From NCBI GenBank assembly GCA_020048295.1, contig JAIFMT010000070.1, positions 1 through 8,840 on the forward strand: DNA of 8,840 bases. The letters are read 5' to 3'. The notes under the pieces are model-generated. The model searched no databases. It had not been told where the DNA came from and saw nothing but the letters and a program-made list of their open reading frames with translations. Origin of the DNA: Rhodoferax sp. (GTDB lineage Bacteria; Pseudomonadota; Gammaproteobacteria; Burkholderiales; Burkholderiaceae). This document shows, piece by piece, positions 1-6,568 of this stretch. The number at the start of each line of letters is the position of its first letter. The first letter of the stretch is position 1. The translations under genes were made by a program, and so were the position numbers.

Positions 1-70
1 GGGGCAGGCCATGTCTTGCTTGTTTAACCGGATAGCGCGGCCTGCGGGTCGCACCAAATTAGGAGTGGTT
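1..70 (+). other. Leader upstream of cydX, possibly with the last codons of cydB
   Basis: This edge fragment should contain or directly follow the 3' end of cydB, because cydX normally follows cydAB. Two frames close here (TAA at 25-27 and TAG at 33-35), but neither short tail (for example GAGHVLLV before the TAA) is a CydB C-terminus I can recognise, so no partial CDS is called. An AGGAG ribosome binding site at 61-65 lies five bases before the cydX ATG and supports that start. Confidence 0.4.
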
Positions 71-187
71 ATGTGGTACTTTGCCTGGATGCTGGGAATT
101 GGGTTTGCCGTGTTGTTGGCCATTTTGAATGCCATGTGGGGTGAAAACCAGGAGGCGCGGCAAGAAACGCCGGGCGACAAGAAGTGA
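71..187 (+). CDS. cydX: Cytochrome bd oxidase small subunit CydX
   Basis: The gene encodes a 38-residue protein beginning MWYFAWMLGIGFAVLLAILN, followed by AMWGE and a short polar tail ending in KK. The aromatic start, the single membrane helix at about residues 3-20 and the ILNAMW-x-E motif at its end are the hallmarks of CydX (YbgT). This small third subunit of cytochrome bd quinol oxidase is needed for its assembly or stability and for haem b595/d binding. The enzyme is the inner-membrane, high-affinity quinol:O2 oxidoreductase. The start is fixed by an AGGAG site five bases upstream, and length and sequence fit the family. The stop codon overlaps the next start (TGATG), so the two genes are probably translationally coupled. 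CydA and CydB genes are expected just outside the left edge. Confidence 0.93.
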   Translation: MWYFAWMLGIGFAVLLAILNAMWGENQEARQETPGDKK

Positions 188-477
188 TGGCCGCCGGGGC
201 AGTTGATGGCGTTGTGGCTGCTACGCCTCGGTTACGGCCGCTGAGCTTGCTGGTGGCTTTGTTGATCATGCTGGGCGGCAGCATTTATCCGTTCATGTTC
301 ACGGGCAAGGCTGGCGGTGTAGATCACGGCCTGGCATCGGCGGTGTTTTGGGCGATGAGTGCCGGGCTGGTCCACGGGGTTGGTTTTGTGCCGCGCTGGG
401 TGGTTTGGCGCTGGCTGTTTTCTGGCTGGGCGTGTCTGGCTGCGCTGCTACTGGCTGCCGCATTGCGGCTGCTTTGA
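187..477 (+). CDS. ybgE: Cyd operon protein YbgE
   Basis: The gene encodes a 96-residue, very hydrophobic protein with about three membrane helices (roughly residues 17-36, 49-64 and 77-94). The segment SAGLVHGVGFVPRWVVW (residues 58-74) matches the AGVIHGVGF region of Escherichia coli YbgE as I remember it, and the N-terminal RPLS-LLVALL segment also lines up. E. coli YbgE is 97 residues. It is a conserved inner-membrane companion encoded at the end of cydABX operons, and its biochemical role is not settled. ATG 187 overlaps the cydX stop and is preferred; an in-frame GTG at 184 would add one residue. It is the last gene of the cyd operon here, since a gap of about 290 bases follows. Confidence 0.82.
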   Translation: MAAGAVDGVVAATPRLRPLSLLVALLIMLGGSIYPFMFTGKAGGVDHGLASAVFWAMSAGLVHGVGFVPRWVVWRWLFSGWACLAALLLAAALRLL

Positions 478-610
478 ATTGGCACGGGCGGGTGGGGATA
501 CTCTTTCTCCACTTCTTCCACCATTGATAATCCTGGCTCAAAGGGGGTGTGTGCCTGATCGCCTTTGAACATCGTTGCGTTGCCTGGATGAGGCTGCCAC
601 GCCTTGATTG

Positions 611-630
611 AGCTGCCATTTTTGGCAGTT
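611..630 (+). terminator. Stem-loop, weak terminator candidate of the cyd operon
   Basis: AGCTGCCA pairs with TGGCAGTT across a TTTT loop: eight pairs, one of them G-T. Only three T's follow within the next few bases, so it is a poor intrinsic terminator on its own. It could instead protect the 3' end of the cyd transcript. Confidence 0.35.
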
Positions 631-671
631 TGATGCGCAGCGCTGGTGTCGTAAATGTTCCAATTGGTTGA

Positions 672-697
672 ATTAAAAGGATTTTTAATCTTTTTTT
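672..697 (+). terminator. AT-only hairpin followed by seven T's
   Basis: ATTAAAA (672-678) pairs with TTTTAAT (683-689) over a GGAT loop, and a run of seven T's follows at 691-697. The layout is that of an intrinsic terminator, but the stem has only A-T pairs and is weak. The same AT-rich stretch could instead be part of the promoter region of the petA-like gene: a loose TTGGTT (664-669), 16-base spacer and TAATCT (686-691) is present. The sequence alone does not decide between the two. Confidence 0.35.
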
Positions 698-764
698 CGG
701 ATGGCATGAATATCGCTAGCTATTGTCAATTGCTGCCATCCTGCCACTTTTTTCTGGAGAACCC

Positions 765-1391
765 ATGTCTGATCCCAAACCTTTTGACGCTCTGGCTGAC
801 AACGCCCACGAACATGATGCGGAGCGCCGCAGTATGGTCTTGCTGACAGCTGCAGCGGGTGCAACCGCTGCGGCTGCGGTGGCAATTCCGTTCGTGTCAA
901 GTTTTGCACCCAGCGAAAAGGCACTTGCCATGGGTGCGGCGGTTGAGGCAGATATTTCCGATATCGCGCCCGGTGCCATCAAAACAGTGGAATGGCGTGG
1001 CAAGCCGGTGTGGATCATGCGGCGCACACCCGAGATGTTGACCGCCATGGCGACACTTGACGGCCAGTTGGTTGACCCGACTTCCGCGGTCAAATCGCAG
1101 CAGCCGGACTATGCACAAAACGCGCATCGTTCCATCAAGCCCGAATTCATGGTGCAAGTGGGTATCTGCACCCATCTGGGCTGCTCTCCGACATCGGTGC
1201 CGGCTGGCACGGCCAACCCCAGCGTCGGCGCTGACTGGAAAGGTGGTTTTTTCTGTCCTTGCCATGGCTCTACGTTTGATCTGGCTGGGCGGGTGTTCAA
1301 GAACAAGCCAGCCCCGACCAACCTTGAAGTGCCGCCCCACATGTACCTGACAGACGGGAAGCTATTGATTGGTGAGGACAAGAAGGCCTGA
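765..1391 (+). CDS. petA: Rieske iron-sulfur protein, PetA-like (cytochrome bc1 subunit), not followed by petBC
   Basis: The 208-residue protein matches the ubiquinol-cytochrome c reductase Rieske subunit. A twin-arginine motif (R21 R22 S M) precedes a hydrophobic Ala-rich segment (about 25-47), which serves as Tat signal and membrane anchor. The [2Fe-2S] site is complete: box 1 CTHLGC (C135, H137, C140) and box 2 CPCHGS (C164, C166, H167). C135/H137/C164/H167 are the expected ligands and C140-C166 the disulfide. GSTFD carries Phe171 where many Rieske proteins have a Tyr that raises the redox potential; Phe is, to my memory, common in betaproteobacteria. In bc1 operons petB and petC follow, but here a globin gene starts 32 bases later. 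ATG 765 is chosen because GGAGA lies just upstream and the Tat region is correctly placed; an in-frame TTG at 723 lacks support. It may be a second copy or serve a bc1 complex encoded elsewhere. Confidence 0.88.
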   Translation: MSDPKPFDALADNAHEHDAERRSMVLLTAAAGATAAAAVAIPFVSSFAPSEKALAMGAAVEADISDIAPGAIKTVEWRGKPVWIMRRTPEMLTAMATLDGQLVDPTSAVKSQQPDYAQNAHRSIKPEFMVQVGICTHLGCSPTSVPAGTANPSVGADWKGGFFCPCHGSTFDLAGRVFKNKPAPTNLEVPPHMYLTDGKLLIGEDKKA

Positions 1392-1423
1392 GCGTTGGAC
1401 CCACATTTTGCAAGCGAGTACCT

Positions 1424-1873
1424 ATGACAACATCGGTTGAAACAACGCCTTATGACGCGCTGGGTGGTGAGCCAGGCATCTTGCGGCTGGTGCATCGCTT
1501 TTATGAACTGATGGACGAACTGCCCGAGGCCTACACGGTGCGGCAGATGCATCCCGAGAGCCTGGCGGGTAGCGCGCAGAGCCTGTTTGAGTTTCTGTCA
1601 GGGTGGTTTGGTGGCCCGCCCTTGTTTGAGGCAAAAAAGGGCCATCCGCGCCTGCGTATGCGGCATGCGCCTTACCAGGTCAACCAGGTGGTCCGCGATG
1701 AATGGATGCTGTGCATGACGCAGGCGATCACCGAGCAAGTGCCGGATGACGGTTTTCGCGGCTGGCTGATTGGCACTTTTTCGCAAATGGCTGACCACAT
1801 GATCAACACCGGCGATAGCCATGCCTGTCAGTCCAGCCTGGCAACGGTTGCTGTGCCTGCGGTGACGGTGTAG
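1424..1873 (+). CDS. Group II truncated haemoglobin (2/2 globin, trHbO type)
   Basis: The gene encodes a 149-residue soluble protein with the truncated-globin landmarks. The N-terminus has YDALGGEPGILRLV. Tyr27 is at the B10 position (RFYELMD). A GGPPLFEAKKGHPRLRMRH block carries the proximal haem ligand His81, and DEWMLCM carries Trp94 at G8, typical of group II. The family binds O2, NO or CO and is linked to NO or peroxide detoxification and redox protection. Which of these applies here cannot be read from sequence. The last 20 or so residues are a variable tail beyond the globin fold. The start is ATG 1424; the ribosome binding site before it is weak, so translation may depend on coupling to the petA-like gene. 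The next gene starts 13 bases after its stop, which suggests a shared transcript. Confidence 0.88.
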   Translation: MTTSVETTPYDALGGEPGILRLVHRFYELMDELPEAYTVRQMHPESLAGSAQSLFEFLSGWFGGPPLFEAKKGHPRLRMRHAPYQVNQVVRDEWMLCMTQAITEQVPDDGFRGWLIGTFSQMADHMINTGDSHACQSSLATVAVPAVTV

Positions 1874-1886
1874 ATCGGAGCGCGGC

Positions 1887-2525
1887 ATGTATTTTCGAAT
1901 ATTGAATGATGCCGCCAGTGGTGAACTGACCTATTTGCTAGCCGATTTGACGGCGCGTGAAGCGGTGCTGATTGATCCGCATGGGCGTGATCTGCCGGTG
2001 CTGTCTGCGCTGCTGTCGGAACGAGAATTGCGGCTGCGCTGGATTCTGCGTACGCATCATCATGACGCGTTGCAAGTCAAAGAGTTGTCCTTGCTAGGTC
2101 GTTTGGATGCGCCCATGGTGCAGGGCGACGCCATGGCAAAGATCATTGGCCTCAAAGAGAGCATGATGCTGCCCTTTGGTGATGAACTGATCCATGTGGT
2201 GGCCACACCTGGCCACACTCCCCATTGCCTGAGCTACGGCTGGCGTGATCGGTTTTTTTGCGGCGGCTTGCTTGCGGTGACGGCTTGCCCGCACCAGGTC
2301 TGTCCTGCGGTGCCTGAAGCTTTATGGGACAGTGTGACCCAGAAGGTGTTTTCAATGCCCGATGAAACACTGCTGTTTGCCGGCCACGAGCGGCGTGCCC
2401 GCGCTGTGAGTACCGTGTTGGAGCAGCGGCGTTGGCATCCATTTTTTGCGGGTTTGACCCGCGATGAGTTTTTGGCGCAAATGGCAGCGCTGGCGCAGCA
2501 GCCGTCTCCGGCATCGATTTTTTGA
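1887..2525 (+). CDS. Metallo-beta-lactamase-fold protein, persulfide-dioxygenase (ETHE1)-like, with a degenerate metal site
   Basis: The 212-residue protein follows ETHE1/glyoxalase II-like proteins along its length: an N-terminal strand block with AVLIDP (26-31), WILRTHHHDA (52-61), ATPGHTP (106-112), FFCGGLL (123-129), ALWDSVTQKVF (145-155), and LLFAGHERR (162-170) followed by VSTV. Several metal ligands are missing. The usual THxHxDH motif reads T56 H57 H58 H59 D60 A61 L62, so Asp and the last His are replaced. The Asp of the FTGD-type motif, an iron ligand in ETHE1, is Gly126. The Arg-Thr-Asp segment after it is also absent. H57, H59, H110 and H167 remain. Cysteines C114, C125, C134 and C139 cluster near the former site. 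Family catalysis is therefore doubtful; a scaffold, a sensor or altered chemistry is possible. A GGAG at 1877-1880 supports ATG 1887. The gene is wedged between the globin and ccoG. Confidence 0.8.
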   Translation: MYFRILNDAASGELTYLLADLTAREAVLIDPHGRDLPVLSALLSERELRLRWILRTHHHDALQVKELSLLGRLDAPMVQGDAMAKIIGLKESMMLPFGDELIHVVATPGHTPHCLSYGWRDRFFCGGLLAVTACPHQVCPAVPEALWDSVTQKVFSMPDETLLFAGHERRARAVSTVLEQRRWHPFFAGLTRDEFLAQMAALAQQPSPASIF

Positions 2526-2535
2526 GGAACGACAA

Positions 2536-3972
2536 ATGAGTAACGATAGCAAAGATGTCAAGAAAGTGATCCCCATCGCCGCTGCAGAGCCCGATGAGGT
2601 GATGGTGTCACTGTACGCCGCGCACCAGAAGATTTACCCGCGCAGTGTCAAAGGTGTTTTCACCAATTGGCGCTGGATCATGGTGTGGGTGACGCAGATC
2701 GTGTTTTACGGTTTGCCCTGGCTTGAATGGGGGCAACGTCAGGCAGTTCTGTTTGATCTGGGTGTGCGCCGCTTCTACATTTTTGGCTTGGTGCTTTACC
2801 CGCAGGACCTGATCTACATGACCGGCTTGCTGATCATCGCGGCCTTGTCCTTGTTTTTGTTCACGGCGGTCGCCGGGCGTCTGTGGTGTGGCTATGCTTG
2901 CCCGCAGACTGTTTATACCGAGATTTTTCTGTGGTTTGAGAAATTGGCAGAGGGTGACCGCTCGGCCCGCATACGTCGCGACGAAGGCCCCTTGACCGCC
3001 GAGAAATTTGGCCGCAAATTTGCCAAGCACGGCCTGTGGATTTTGTTTTCCCTCTGGACTGGCTTCACCTTTGTGGGCTACTTTGCGCCCATCAGGGAAC
3101 TGGCTGCCGACATCCTGGCCAACAACATGAGTGCCTGGGGCTACTTCTGGGTGCTGTTCTACGGCTTTGCCACCTATGGCAATGCAGGCTACATGCGCGA
3201 ACAGGTGTGCAAGCACATGTGCCCATACGCACGCTTCCAGAGTGCCATGTTCGACAAGGACACGTTGATCGTGACCTACGATGAACAGCGTGGTGAACCG
3301 CGTGGTGCGCGCTCCAAAAAAGCCGACATCAGCAAACTGAATCTGGGTGCCTGTGTCGATTGCGGATTGTGCGTGCAGGTCTGTCCCACCGGGATCGATA
3401 TCCGAAAAGGTTTGCAATACGAGTGCATTGGCTGTGGTGCCTGTGCCGACGTGTGCGACACCGTGATGGACAAGGTCGGTTATCCACGTGGCTTGGTCAA
3501 GTATTCGACCGAAAATGCGATGAAAAACCGCTGGACCGCCAAGCAAACCCTGCGCCACGTGTTTCGCCCCCGGATTTTGGTCTATACCAGCATATTGACG
3601 GCCATCGTACTGGCGATTTTTGTCAGTCTGGCGATGCGCACGCCGTTCAAGGTCAACGTGGTGCGCGACCGCGGGGTCATGGCGCGCGTGGTTGAAGAAG
3701 GCAAGACAGAAAACGTCTATCGCCTGCAGGTGATGAACGCCACCGAAAATGACCAACACTACAAGTTCACGGTCAGTGGCTTGCCAAACCTGGTGATCAC
3801 GTCCGAGACCACCTTCAAGGTTGAATCTACCAAGGCCATTACCGTTCCGGTACGGGTTCAGGCGCCATTTGGCATCGCCGAGCCTGGCTCACATGAGATT
3901 CATTTCGAAATTGAGTCACTTGACAGCCCCGGCAAGTTGAGCGAGAAATCCACCTTCATGATTCCCAAGTAA
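2536..3972 (+). CDS. ccoG: Cytochrome c oxidase (cbb3-type) accessory protein CcoG / FixG / RdxA
   Basis: The 478-residue membrane iron-sulfur protein has about five membrane segments (roughly 46-62, 92-113, 166-183, 200-215 and 346-366). Two CxxxCP motifs lie at or near the membrane (WCGYACPQ, C118/C122; CKHMCPYARFQ, C225/C229). A cytoplasmic double [4Fe-4S] ferredoxin domain carries C273, C276, C279, C283 and C297, C300, C303, C307. A C-terminal periplasmic immunoglobulin-like FixG_C domain occupies about 370-478. CcoG reduces Cu(II) to Cu(I) for delivery to the CuB centre of cbb3 oxidase. All expected cysteines are present, so it should be functional. ATG 2536 is preferred, 10 bases after the upstream stop with a GAGGAA site (2524-2529); an upstream in-frame start at 2464 would run through the MBL gene. 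No ccoNOPQ, ccoH, ccoI or ccoS lies in the window. Confidence 0.95.
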   Translation: MSNDSKDVKKVIPIAAAEPDEVMVSLYAAHQKIYPRSVKGVFTNWRWIMVWVTQIVFYGLPWLEWGQRQAVLFDLGVRRFYIFGLVLYPQDLIYMTGLLIIAALSLFLFTAVAGRLWCGYACPQTVYTEIFLWFEKLAEGDRSARIRRDEGPLTAEKFGRKFAKHGLWILFSLWTGFTFVGYFAPIRELAADILANNMSAWGYFWVLFYGFATYGNAGYMREQVCKHMCPYARFQSAMFDKDTLIVTYDEQRGEPRGARSKKADISKLNLGACVDCGLCVQVCPTGIDIRKGLQYECIGCGACADVCDTVMDKVGYPRGLVKYSTENAMKNRWTAKQTLRHVFRPRILVYTSILTAIVLAIFVSLAMRTPFKVNVVRDRGVMARVVEEGKTENVYRLQVMNATENDQHYKFTVSGLPNLVITSETTFKVESTKAITVPVRVQAPFGIAEPGSHEIHFEIESLDSPGKLSEKSTFMIPK

Positions 3973-3999
3973 TTCAAGGGAAGGCAGCAAGCGCGTTTG

Positions 4000-4890
4000 A
4001 TGCAAATAGCCGCAGGGGCGCTGCCCGTTTTTATCGCCACAGTGGCTGCAACATGGGGACTGCGTGCCGTGTTGCATCAACTGATTTTGCGGGGCCTGCG
4101 GGCCCCGCGTGTCGTTCATCACCTGTTCGATAGCGCGGCCGACGCCTCCGGTCATGCGGTCCGTCTGGCTACTGCCAATGGTAAGACCTTGTTTGGCTGG
4201 TTTGTGCCGCTGCCCGGAGTGAATCGGGCACCCACTGTGCTGGTAATGCATGGTTGGGGGGCCAATGCGGCCATGATGGCTGCTTGCCTGGCCCCGCTGA
4301 AGTCAGCCGGCATGGCGGTGTTGCTGCTGGATGCACGCTGCCATGGTTTGAGCGATGACGACAACTTCACTTCGTTGCCACGCTTTGCGCAGGACATTCA
4401 GGCCGGTCTGGACTGGCTGACCCAGCAGCCTGCGGTGGACGGCCAGCGACTGGCAGTGATCGGGCATTCGGTTGGGGCGGGTGCTGCGCTGCTGTGTGCC
4501 GCACGGGGCCGTGACGTGCGGGCAGTAGTCAGCATCAGTGCCTTTGCCCATCCCTATGAGGTGATGCGGCGCTTGATGGCCTCCAAACACATTCCTTACC
4601 CGGTGTTTGGCTGGTATGTGCTGCGGCATGTGCAACGTGTCATTGGCGAGCGTTTTGATGACATCGCCCCACTGCACAGCATCGTGCAAGTTCGCTGCCC
4701 GGTGTTGCTGGTGCATGGCACTGAGGACGAGACAGTGCCTTTTGAAGACGCACAGCGGATTCAGGCGGCAGGTGGCGCTGGCAGGGTCGTTTTGATGGGC
4801 GTTGCCGGACATCACGACCCCAGCGATGCGCTTGAAGAAGAGTTGCCGCAGGTTGTTGATTTTTTGCGACGCGCATTGGATATTCGCTAA
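4000..4890 (+). CDS. Alpha/beta hydrolase, possibly membrane-anchored
   Basis: The 296-residue protein has a classical alpha/beta hydrolase core. The oxyanion-loop motif LVMHGWGANA (81-90) is followed by the strand LLLDARCHGLSD (108-119). The nucleophile elbow GHSVG has Ser157, HGTEDETVP has the likely acid Asp243, and VAGHHDPS has the likely catalytic His271 or His272. The triad looks intact. A hydrophobic N-terminal segment (about 5-30) could be a membrane anchor or uncleaved signal. The substrate cannot be told from sequence; esterase or peptidase-like activity is the family range. It begins 27 bases after ccoG and probably ends that transcript. ATG 4000 is chosen; a purine-rich AAGGGAAGG (3976-3984) is rather far (15 bases) for a ribosome binding site, and TTG 3997 is the immediate in-frame alternative. 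Confidence 0.82.
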   Translation: MQIAAGALPVFIATVAATWGLRAVLHQLILRGLRAPRVVHHLFDSAADASGHAVRLATANGKTLFGWFVPLPGVNRAPTVLVMHGWGANAAMMAACLAPLKSAGMAVLLLDARCHGLSDDDNFTSLPRFAQDIQAGLDWLTQQPAVDGQRLAVIGHSVGAGAALLCAARGRDVRAVVSISAFAHPYEVMRRLMASKHIPYPVFGWYVLRHVQRVIGERFDDIAPLHSIVQVRCPVLLVHGTEDETVPFEDAQRIQAAGGAGRVVLMGVAGHHDPSDALEEELPQVVDFLRRALDIR

Positions 4891-4967
4891 ATCCGGACAC
4901 TTGTTTCTGCTGGGCCAGGGCTGCCATGTCCGATGTCTTGCGTGCCCGACCGGTCAGACTTGCCACC

Positions 4968-4973
4968 TACAAT
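4968..4973 (+). promoter_or_regulatory. Candidate -10 box (TACAAT) ahead of surE
   Basis: The 105 bases between the hydrolase stop and surE contain TACAAT 22 bases before the surE ATG. This is a good sigma70 -10 match, but no convincing TTGACA-like -35 sits 16-18 bases upstream (CCCGAC at 4945-4950). It would give a 5' leader of roughly 15-20 bases and a separate promoter for surE-pcm-nlpD. Confidence 0.35.
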
Positions 4974-4995
4974 TCAGGGCAAACTACACCGCATC

Positions 4996-5769
4996 ATGAA
5001 AATCCTAATTTCCAACGACGATGGTTATCAGGCACCAGGCCTGATCGCCCTGTACCAGGCACTCAAAGACGTGGCCGACGTGGAGGTCGTGGCCCCAGAG
5101 CAAAACAACAGTGCCAAATCGAATGCGCTGACCCTGCATTCGCCTCTTTACGTGCGCCGCGCTGACAACGGTTTTCGATTTGTCAACGGCACGCCAGCCG
5201 ACTGTGTGCATATTGCACTGACCGGTTTGCTCGATTACCGCCCCGATCTGGTGGTGTCAGGCATCAACAACGGTGCCAACATGGGCGATGACACGATTTA
5301 TTCAGGGACTGTGGGGGCGGCCATGGAGGGCTACCTGTTTGGTGTTCCGTCCATCGCCTTTTCGCAGGTGGAGCGGGACTGGCATCACCTGGATGCCGCC
5401 GCTGCCAGGGCGCGCGAGATAGTGCTGCAGATGGCCGAACTTAATCTGGTGGGCAGCAGTGCCTGGTTGCTCAACGTCAATATTCCAAATTTGCCACTGG
5501 CGCAAATGGGCCATCTCAAGCTGTGCCGACTGGGCCGGCGCCATGCGGCTGAAGCGGTCATTACCCAGCAAAGCCCGCGTGGCGAAACCATGTACTGGAT
5601 TGGTGCTGCCGGGCCCGCCAAAGACGACGCCGAGGGCACTGATTTCCATGCCACAGCGCAGGGCCATATTGCCATGACCCCCTTGAAGGTGGATTTGACC
5701 GATCACGATCACCTGGGCTACTGGGCGCAGACGGCGGCCCGCATGGTGGCTGGCATGGGTCATCCCTGA
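4996..5769 (+). CDS. surE: 5'/3'-nucleotidase (nucleoside monophosphate phosphohydrolase) SurE
   Basis: The 257-residue protein starts [15 protein letters not shown], the SurE signature. The metal-binding residues are in place: Asp8, Asp9, Ser39 (in [11 protein letters not shown]) and Asn92 (in [23 protein letters not shown]). SurE is a cytoplasmic, divalent-metal-dependent phosphatase that removes phosphate from nucleoside 5'- and 3'-monophosphates and short polyphosphate, and is associated with stationary-phase survival. Length is normal for the family. ATG 4996 gives the exact family N-terminus, while an upstream in-frame start (4933) would add 21 unrelated residues and is rejected. The stop overlaps the pcm start (TGATG), so the two are coupled. 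The order surE-pcm-nlpD is the standard arrangement in proteobacteria. Confidence 0.96.
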   Translation: MKILISNDDGYQAPGLIALYQALKDVADVEVVAPEQNNSAKSNALTLHSPLYVRRADNGFRFVNGTPADCVHIALTGLLDYRPDLVVSGINNGANMGDDTIYSGTVGAAMEGYLFGVPSIAFSQVERDWHHLDAAAARAREIVLQMAELNLVGSSAWLLNVNIPNLPLAQMGHLKLCRLGRRHAAEAVITQQSPRGETMYWIGAAGPAKDDAEGTDFHATAQGHIAMTPLKVDLTDHDHLGYWAQTAARMVAGMGHP

Positions 5770-6557
5770 TGCCGCATTCCGGCAAAACTGAGCTAAAAAA
5801 GCGACCCGGATTTCCAGCCAGGCTGGATGGGTCTGCGTCACAGGCCAAAGTGGCCATGGCAATTGGACCCACCAGGGTCAGTGGTGTGACTCGGCTGATG
5901 CCTCTGGGCATCGACATGGACTCGACGGCGATTCGGCAACATATGGTCACCAAACTGGCGCAGCAGGGCATCACCGATGCACTTGTTTTGTCGGCTATGG
6001 GCAGTGTGGAGCGGCACCGGTTTGTCGATACGGCGCTGGTCAACCAGGCCTACGAAGATACCAGCTTGCCGATTGGGCTGGGACAAACCATTTCCAAGCC
6101 CGGTGTGGTGGCGCGCATGCTGGAGTTGTTGCGACACGGCCACGCAGGGCGATTGGGCCGCGTGCTGGAGATTGGTACCGGCTGTGGCTACCAGGCGGCG
6201 GTGATGAGCCATTTGTGCAGCGAGGTGTATTCGATAGAGCGCCTTCGCGGTCTGCATGACAAGGCGCGTGACAACCTGCGCGGGTTGCGCCTGGCCAATG
6301 TGCATTTGCTGTTTGGCGATGGCATGGCCGGCTACGCCAGAGGCGCGCCTTACGCTGGCATCATTGCCGCGGCGGGTGGTGAGTCGGTTCCGCAGGCCTG
6401 GATTGACCAGTTGGCGGTGGGGGCGCGGCTGGTGGCGCCTGTGGCTTCGGGGCACCGGCAACAGGCGCTGGTGTTGATTGAGAAAACACCACAAGGCCTT
6501 CGGCAAAGCGTGATGGAGGCGGTGCATTTCGTCCCCTTAAAATCCGGGGTCGCTTGA
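5769..6557 (+). CDS. pcm: Protein-L-isoaspartate O-methyltransferase
   Basis: The 262-residue cytoplasmic enzyme methylates L-isoaspartyl residues of aged proteins with S-adenosylmethionine, starting their repair. Recognisable blocks are RHRFVD (82-87), YEDTSLPIGLGQTISKP (95-111, the substrate-site region), motif I VLEIGTGCGYQ (132-142) for SAM, VYSIER (153-158), LLFGDG (180-185) and IIAAAGGESVP (198-208). E. coli Pcm is about 208 residues, and this protein has about 50 extra N-terminal residues (basic, then a linker up to MDS at 50-52). As I recall, such longer forms are usual in Comamonadaceae. ATG 5769 overlaps the surE stop. An internal ATG at 5916 (residue 50) would give a protein of the E. 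coli length and is an alternative start, but GFPARLDGSAS near the N-terminus looks conserved. Confidence 0.94.
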   Translation: MPHSGKTELKKRPGFPARLDGSASQAKVAMAIGPTRVSGVTRLMPLGIDMDSTAIRQHMVTKLAQQGITDALVLSAMGSVERHRFVDTALVNQAYEDTSLPIGLGQTISKPGVVARMLELLRHGHAGRLGRVLEIGTGCGYQAAVMSHLCSEVYSIERLRGLHDKARDNLRGLRLANVHLLFGDGMAGYARGAPYAGIIAAAGGESVPQAWIDQLAVGARLVAPVASGHRQQALVLIEKTPQGLRQSVMEAVHFVPLKSGVA

Positions 6558-6568
6558 TGGGAGTACTT

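Larger units (their letters stand above)
478..764 (+). other. Gene-free gap between the cyd operon and the petA-like cluster
   Basis: No plausible gene lies in these 287 bases. Three inverted repeats are visible. TCAAAGG/CCTTTGA (538-544 and 562-568) has a 17-base loop. A stem-loop lies at 611-630 and another at 672-689, listed separately. The right-hand part (about 655-725) is clearly more AT-rich than the genes. The gap probably holds the cyd operon terminator and the promoter of the petA-like cluster. I looked for a full FNR/ANR palindrome (TTGAT-N4-ATCAA) and found none. A GGAGA at 756-760 sits four bases before the petA-like ATG and serves as its ribosome binding site. Confidence 0.6.

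Noticed and set aside
1..35. C-terminal fragment of cydB
   Set aside because: Both frames that close here give tails that I cannot match to CydB, so the gene may end before the window; no CDS is claimed.
324..707. Open frame of 127 codons on the - strand whose start lies in the gap after ybgE
   Set aside because: Most of it is antisense to ybgE, the predicted protein has no hydrophobic core or known motif, and its composition looks like noncoding translation. I see no clear ribosome binding site.
593..738. Three copies of GCTGCCA (593-599, 612-618, 732-738) as a regulatory repeat
   Set aside because: Seven-base matches at irregular spacing are expected by chance in GC-rich DNA, and one of them is simply an arm of the 611-630 hairpin.
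478..764. FNR/ANR-type anaerobox in front of the Rieske gene
   Set aside because: TTGAT and ATCAA-like half sites occur (for example TTGATAATC at 524-532 and TTGATT at 604-609), but none forms the spaced palindrome TTGAT-N4-ATCAA.
2608..3759. Long open frame on the - strand (383 codons) opposite ccoG
   Set aside because: It is fully antisense to a gene with every CcoG motif, its protein is rich in His/Gln/Arg as expected from reverse reading of GC-biased codons, and it shows no recognisable domain.
4933..4995. Upstream in-frame extension of surE
   Set aside because: It would place 21 unrelated residues before the exact SurE N-terminus [10 protein letters not shown] and would run through the candidate -10 box.
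6538..6543. TAAAAT as a -10 box for nlpD
   Set aside because: It lies within the end of pcm and no -35-like hexamer is found 16-18 bases upstream. nlpD is adequately explained by coupling to pcm.
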